From: an uncultured Clostridium sp.
GTDB taxonomy: Bacteria > Bacillota > Clostridia > Lachnospirales > Lachnospiraceae
DNA length: 16,726 nucleotides
Direction: 5' to 3'
Assembly (NCBI RefSeq): GCF_900547735.1
Contig: NZ_URHZ01000097.1
Span: 1-16,726, forward strand
Shown here piece by piece: positions 14,479-16,726 of the stretch. The translations under genes were made by a program, and so were the position numbers. A model generated the notes under the pieces. That model worked only from the letters and a program-made list of their open reading frames with translations, had not been told where the DNA came from and searched no databases. How positions within the stretch are numbered: position 1 is the stretch's first letter; every line of letters begins with the position of its first letter.

Positions 14479-14526
14479 GGACATAAAAAGAACGGTGCAG
14501 AAGATGGCACCGTTCTTTTTATGTCC
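14479..14526. terminator. Bidirectional terminator between convergent genes
   Basis: Bases 14479-14498 and 14507-14526 are a perfect 20-base inverted repeat around an eight-base loop. The core is AACGGTGC/GCACCGTT, flanked by AAAAAG on the left and CTTTTT on the right, so either strand gives a hairpin followed by a U run. The right arm touches the stop codon of upp. Confidence 0.92.
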
Positions 14527-15156
14527 TTATTTGGTTCCGAAAATACGATCTCCGGCATCTCCGAGTCCTGGGCAGATATAGGCATTCTCATTCAGGCATC
14601 TGTCCACATGGCCTACATAGATCTGTACGTCCGGGTGCGCTTCGTGGAGCCTTTTAAGGCCTTCCGGAGCGGCGATGATTGCCATGAACTTAATGGTCTT
14701 TCCGCCGTGCTCTTTGATGAAGTCCACGGCCTCAACGGCGGAACCGCCGGTAGCCAGCATCGGATCCGTCACAACAATGGTACGCAGTTCGATCGGACTT
14801 GGAAGTTTGCAGTAATACTCGTGGGGCTGATGTGTTACCTCGTCGCGGTAAAGGCCGATGTGGCCGACCTTGGCGGAGGGTACGAGAGCCAGGATTCCGT
14901 TGACCATGCCAAGGCCTGCACGGAGAATCGGTACGATGGCAAGCTTTTTGCCCGACAGCATCGGTGTCATACAAGTTTCAATCGGAGTTTCAACTTCAGC
15001 ATCCTCAAGAGGAAGGTCCCGGAGAGCTTCATATCCCATAAGCATGGCAATTTCATCGGTCAGGGAACGGAACTCATTGGTTCCCGTCGCTTTATTGCGG
15101 AGAATGGAGATTTTGTGCTGAATCAGAGGGTGGTCTAAAATTGTTACGTTTTCCAT
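14527..15156 (-). CDS. upp: Uracil phosphoribosyltransferase
   Basis: It makes UMP and diphosphate from uracil and PRPP, the pyrimidine salvage step, in the cytosol. The 209-residue length is exactly that usual for bacterial Upp. Seen directly: the N-terminal HPLIQHKISILRN, the PILRAGLGM segment at 76-84, the PRPP-binding loop TIVVTDPMLATGGSAVEAV at about 126-144 with D131, and the uracil-binding C-terminus YICPGLGDAGDRIFGTK. On its strand an AGGCAGG-like ribosome site (15165-15171) lies eight bases before the ATG. TATAAA boxes just upstream (15172-15183 reversed) are too close to the start to be the certain promoter. No uraA-type permease gene is adjacent, so the gene appears to stand alone. 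Confidence 0.97.
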   Translation of the reverse strand: MENVTILDHPLIQHKISILRNKATGTNEFRSLTDEIAMLMGYEALRDLPLEDAEVETPIETCMTPMLSGKKLAIVPILRAGLGMVNGILALVPSAKVGHIGLYRDEVTHQPHEYYCKLPSPIELRTIVVTDPMLATGGSAVEAVDFIKEHGGKTIKFMAIIAAPEGLKRLHEAHPDVQIYVGHVDRCLNENAYICPGLGDAGDRIFGTK

Positions 15157-15270
15157 AGTAAAAACCTGCCTTTTATATTTATAGTGTTTCCAGTTTCAAT
15201 TTCATCACTGATTTAGAGGGTTACTGTTAAAACCCCGTCTCAATATATTTTGCAGTTAACAGCAAGAAAG

Positions 15271-15363
15271 AATCCCGCTTGCGGGTTTCTCTGCCTGCGG
15301 CGGGTCGCTTTAGCGGCATAATTCCTCTCCGCCGCAGTGCGATTCTGCCCGGAGGGATTTTTT
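15271..15363. repeat. G+C-rich multi-stem element, possible dispersed repeat or small RNA
   Basis: AATCCC at 15271-15276 can pair with GGGATT at 15354-15359, closing a structure that holds CTGCGGCGG (15295-15303) paired with CCGCCGCAG (15329-15337), with CGC/GCG around TTTA (15306-15315) at its tip. A competing hairpin, CCCG/CGGG, sits at 15274-15285. On the plus strand a T run follows. The G+C content contrasts sharply with both flanks. It looks like a REP-type or other dispersed palindromic element, but only one copy is in this window. Confidence 0.45.
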
Positions 15364-15391
15364 ATATCATAGGATCACTTTCTTATGATAT

Positions 15392-15433
15392 AAAAAAATA
15401 TTCAGACAGATGTATTATACACCTGTCTGAATA
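15392..15433 (-). terminator. Rho-independent terminator of the lipoprotein gene
   Basis: TATTCAGACAG at 15399-15409 and CTGTCTGAATA at 15423-15433 form a perfect 11-base stem. Read on the minus strand it is followed by seven U from 15398 to 15392. It lies about 90 bases past the stop codon at 15524. Confidence 0.85.
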
Positions 15434-15523
15434 GGCTTGTCACTATAAAAATAGAACTATTTAGATAATTGCTGCAATTTTTTGGAAATTAATGTCAAAT
15501 CCCGAACCGGTTCCGTTTAAACG

Positions 15524-16351
15524 TTACTTATTGTCGGGACTGTATTTGATGATGGCGTAGTTCCCGAGTTCGGAGGAAAGCGGAACGCTCACATAAATGA
15601 CGCCCTGTTTCTCGTAGCTGAATACCTCCGGCCAGCTTGCGGCAGGGGTGACGTTCTCGTCCGCCGTATATCCGCCTGAGAAATCGGCCGACTGGAGCTT
15701 CTTAAAGTAGTAGTCCGTCGTCTTGTCGGAGCCGTTGATGTAACTTCTGACAGACTGCTCGTTGCCGGATACGGATTCCAGCTTGTAGTCGCCGGAAGCG
15801 ATGTAACCGGCCACGGTATAGGCGTCGGTAAAGTCGCTGAGGCGCATGTTCTGGACGGTGTCGAGATCGATTGTATTGGCGTAGAAGATCTTTTCTTTCT
15901 TTGATGTGGACGGATTTGTTAATTCTCCTTTGTAAGTCACAACGATCCGCTTCAGGTTGGCCGCTTCCACCGTACTTTTTACAGACAGGGTCTGATCCGG
16001 GTGAACGTCGGCGATAGCCATTGCATTGGTGCGCAGCAGGGCGTTAACCTGTTTCTGTTTTTCGGTGTCCTTCATATTCGATACAACCGGATATTCGACG
16101 GTTGCTTTTCCTGATGTTTCTTTTTTAGTCTCGGTCTTTAATGAAAAGCTGCTTGTGGAGTTCTTGGAATCCTCCTTTGTCTCCCCGGCCGGTTCCGTGA
16201 CAGCCTTCGTGGTTTCGGGAAGCGTCTCCTTCTCAACGGCTACGGTTGTATGTAATGACGACAGGTCGACAGCCTCTCTCTTTTTGCAGCCCGCAAAAGC
16301 CAGGGCGCAGACGGCTACGGTTGCAGCGATAAATAATTTTTCTTTACGCAT
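15524..16351 (-). CDS. Predicted lipoprotein, possibly with a DUF4163/RsiV-like domain
   Basis: The 275-residue protein starts with a signal peptide (MRKEK, then a hydrophobic core) and a lipobox-like FAGC with the acylated Cys at 22; Phe at -3 rather than Leu is slightly unusual. Residues 23-80 are Thr/Glu/Lys/Ser-rich and look like a flexible linker from the membrane. From about residue 86 a folded domain begins: YPVVSNMKDTEKQKQVNALLR, then a beta strand IVVTYKGEL, then NTIDLDTVQNMRLSDFTDAYTVAGYI. This order (opening Tyr-Pro, an IN/VN helix, then TIDL..L.L.D) recalls the DUF4163/DUF3298 domains seen in RsiV and PdaC; that link is inference from pattern memory. CCCTCCT at 16357-16363 (an AGGAGGG ribosome site on its strand) is five bases from the start. 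The gene is monocistronic, with its own promoter and terminator. Confidence 0.85.
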   Translation of the reverse strand: MRKEKLFIAATVAVCALAFAGCKKREAVDLSSLHTTVAVEKETLPETTKAVTEPAGETKEDSKNSTSSFSLKTETKKETSGKATVEYPVVSNMKDTEKQKQVNALLRTNAMAIADVHPDQTLSVKSTVEAANLKRIVVTYKGELTNPSTSKKEKIFYANTIDLDTVQNMRLSDFTDAYTVAGYIASGDYKLESVSGNEQSVRSYINGSDKTTDYYFKKLQSADFSGGYTADENVTPAASWPEVFSYEKQGVIYVSVPLSSELGNYAIIKYSPDNK

Positions 16352-16497
16352 AAAATCCCTCCTCGTAAAAATTTATTAAGAATGTCGGCAAGTTTGATGA
16401 TTGATATATTCTGATTTTTCTGTTGTGAAAATCGTTCCAGGTGTTTTCCCGGCCGCAGTTGTTTGCCTGCAGGGAAATAAAATTGCCTTCTGGAATT

Positions 16498-16527
16498 ATT
16501 ATACAATATCGTGACGAAAAATGTCAG
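16498..16527 (-). promoter_or_regulatory. Sigma-A promoter of the lipoprotein gene
   Basis: On the minus strand CTGACA (16527-16522) and a perfect TATAAT (16503-16498) are 18 bases apart. Transcription should begin near 16491, leaving a leader of about 140 bases with no clear stable structure. Confidence 0.75.
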
Positions 16528-16587
16528 AAAATATCATTGAATTTTTCTTAATTTTTTAGCGGCCGGTTGATTTTGGGTGAATTAATG

Positions 16588-16635
16588 CCGCGCAAATAAA
16601 TGTATGACGGGCGTCTTTATTTCTGTGCGGTTTTT
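16588..16635 (+). terminator. Terminator-like hairpin facing right, with no gene upstream
   Basis: CCGCGCAAATAAA at 16588-16600 pairs with TTTATTTCTGTGCGG at 16616-16630, with a two-base bulge and one G.T pair, and TTTTT follows at 16631-16635. It works only on the plus strand, yet the nearest gene to its left runs on the minus strand. Confidence 0.6.
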
Positions 16636-16726
16636 GAATGCAGGGAGGTTTGGGGGGAGAATATATTAATGGTAGGGATTTAGTTGAGATGCGAGGACGC
16701 CTCTGTAAGACGGCGGACGGGGGAGT
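16636..16726. other. Right edge without a recognisable gene
   Basis: G-rich on the plus strand, with GGGAGG and GGGGGG runs near 16644-16659. An ATG at 16689 stays open to the edge for 12 codons but lacks a ribosome site. I see no supportable gene. Confidence 0.4.

Larger units (their letters stand above)
15157..15523. other. Intergenic region upstream of upp
   Basis: This 367-base gap holds no gene that I can support. From left to right it has the AT-rich upstream region of upp with a CTGTTAA/TTAACAG inverted repeat near 15227-15267, a G+C-rich multi-stem element (15271-15363), a TTTTTTATATCATA/TATGATATAAAAAA hairpin (15358-15397), and the terminator of the lipoprotein gene (15392-15433). 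The last 90 bases before the lipoprotein stop codon are AT-rich and featureless. Confidence 0.6.

Noticed and set aside
14521..15138. Plus-strand open frame of 205 codons
   Set aside because: It is a shadow of upp, begins inside the terminator hairpin and has no ribosome site.
15165..15199. upp promoter TTGAAA-16-TATAAA right before the gene
   Set aside because: The predicted transcription start would fall within or after the ribosome site, so this pairing cannot supply a proper leader; the true promoter is probably further upstream.
16315..16506. Minus-strand 63-codon frame upstream of the lipoprotein
   Set aside because: Its start falls inside the TATAAT promoter region, it lacks a ribosome site and it overlaps the lipoprotein start in another frame.

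Overview
The window reads as an ordinary chromosomal stretch from a Gram-positive Clostridia bacterium, most likely a Lachnospiraceae member of the Enterocloster / Clostridium symbiosum type. Reasons: roughly half G+C coding DNA, strong AGGAGG-like ribosome sites, sigma-A promoters with TATAAT, class III (Firmicutes-type) fructose bisphosphatase, and a Firmicutes-style topoisomerase III. The genus assignment is inference. No phage, transposase, integrase, CRISPR array, rRNA or tRNA gene is visible.

Layout, left to right. Positions 1-218 hold a C-rich stretch and the promoter of a TatD-family metal hydrolase (219-992), followed 88 bases later by adenine deaminase (1081-2850). A promoter and a ~160-base structured leader precede aspartate-semialdehyde dehydrogenase (3102-4193), which is coupled by a one-base gap to aldose 1-epimerase (4195-5250); a hairpin terminator ends that pair. 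An EamA/DMT transporter (5379-6320) stands next. A likely promoter then starts a run of topoisomerase III with a repetitive Ala/Lys/Glu tail (6380-8749), a GlmU-like left-handed beta-helix acyltransferase-type protein (8856-9530), and class III fructose-1,6-bisphosphatase (9625-11586), ended by a strong terminator.

After a 335-base regulatory gap with a perfect 10-bp inverted repeat over a promoter come a short CstA-family carrier (11922-13361) and an unrecognised two-helix membrane protein (13413-14450). A 20-bp perfect inverted repeat serves as a two-way terminator between this gene and the convergent uracil phosphoribosyltransferase gene upp (14527-15156, minus). The gap 15157-15523 contains a G+C-rich multi-stem element and the terminator of a minus-strand lipoprotein gene (15524-16351), whose promoter lies at 16498-16527. 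The right end has no gene but carries an apparent plus-strand terminator with no gene to serve.

Functionally the window mixes housekeeping: purine and pyrimidine salvage (ade, upp), the aspartate-family amino-acid branch point (asd), sugar mutarotation and gluconeogenesis (galM, fbp), pyruvate/carbon-starvation uptake (cstA type) and DNA decatenation (topB). No clearly new system was found. The most unexplained items are the asd leader, the multi-stem element near 15271-15363, the operator-like repeats at cstA, and the unrecognised membrane protein.
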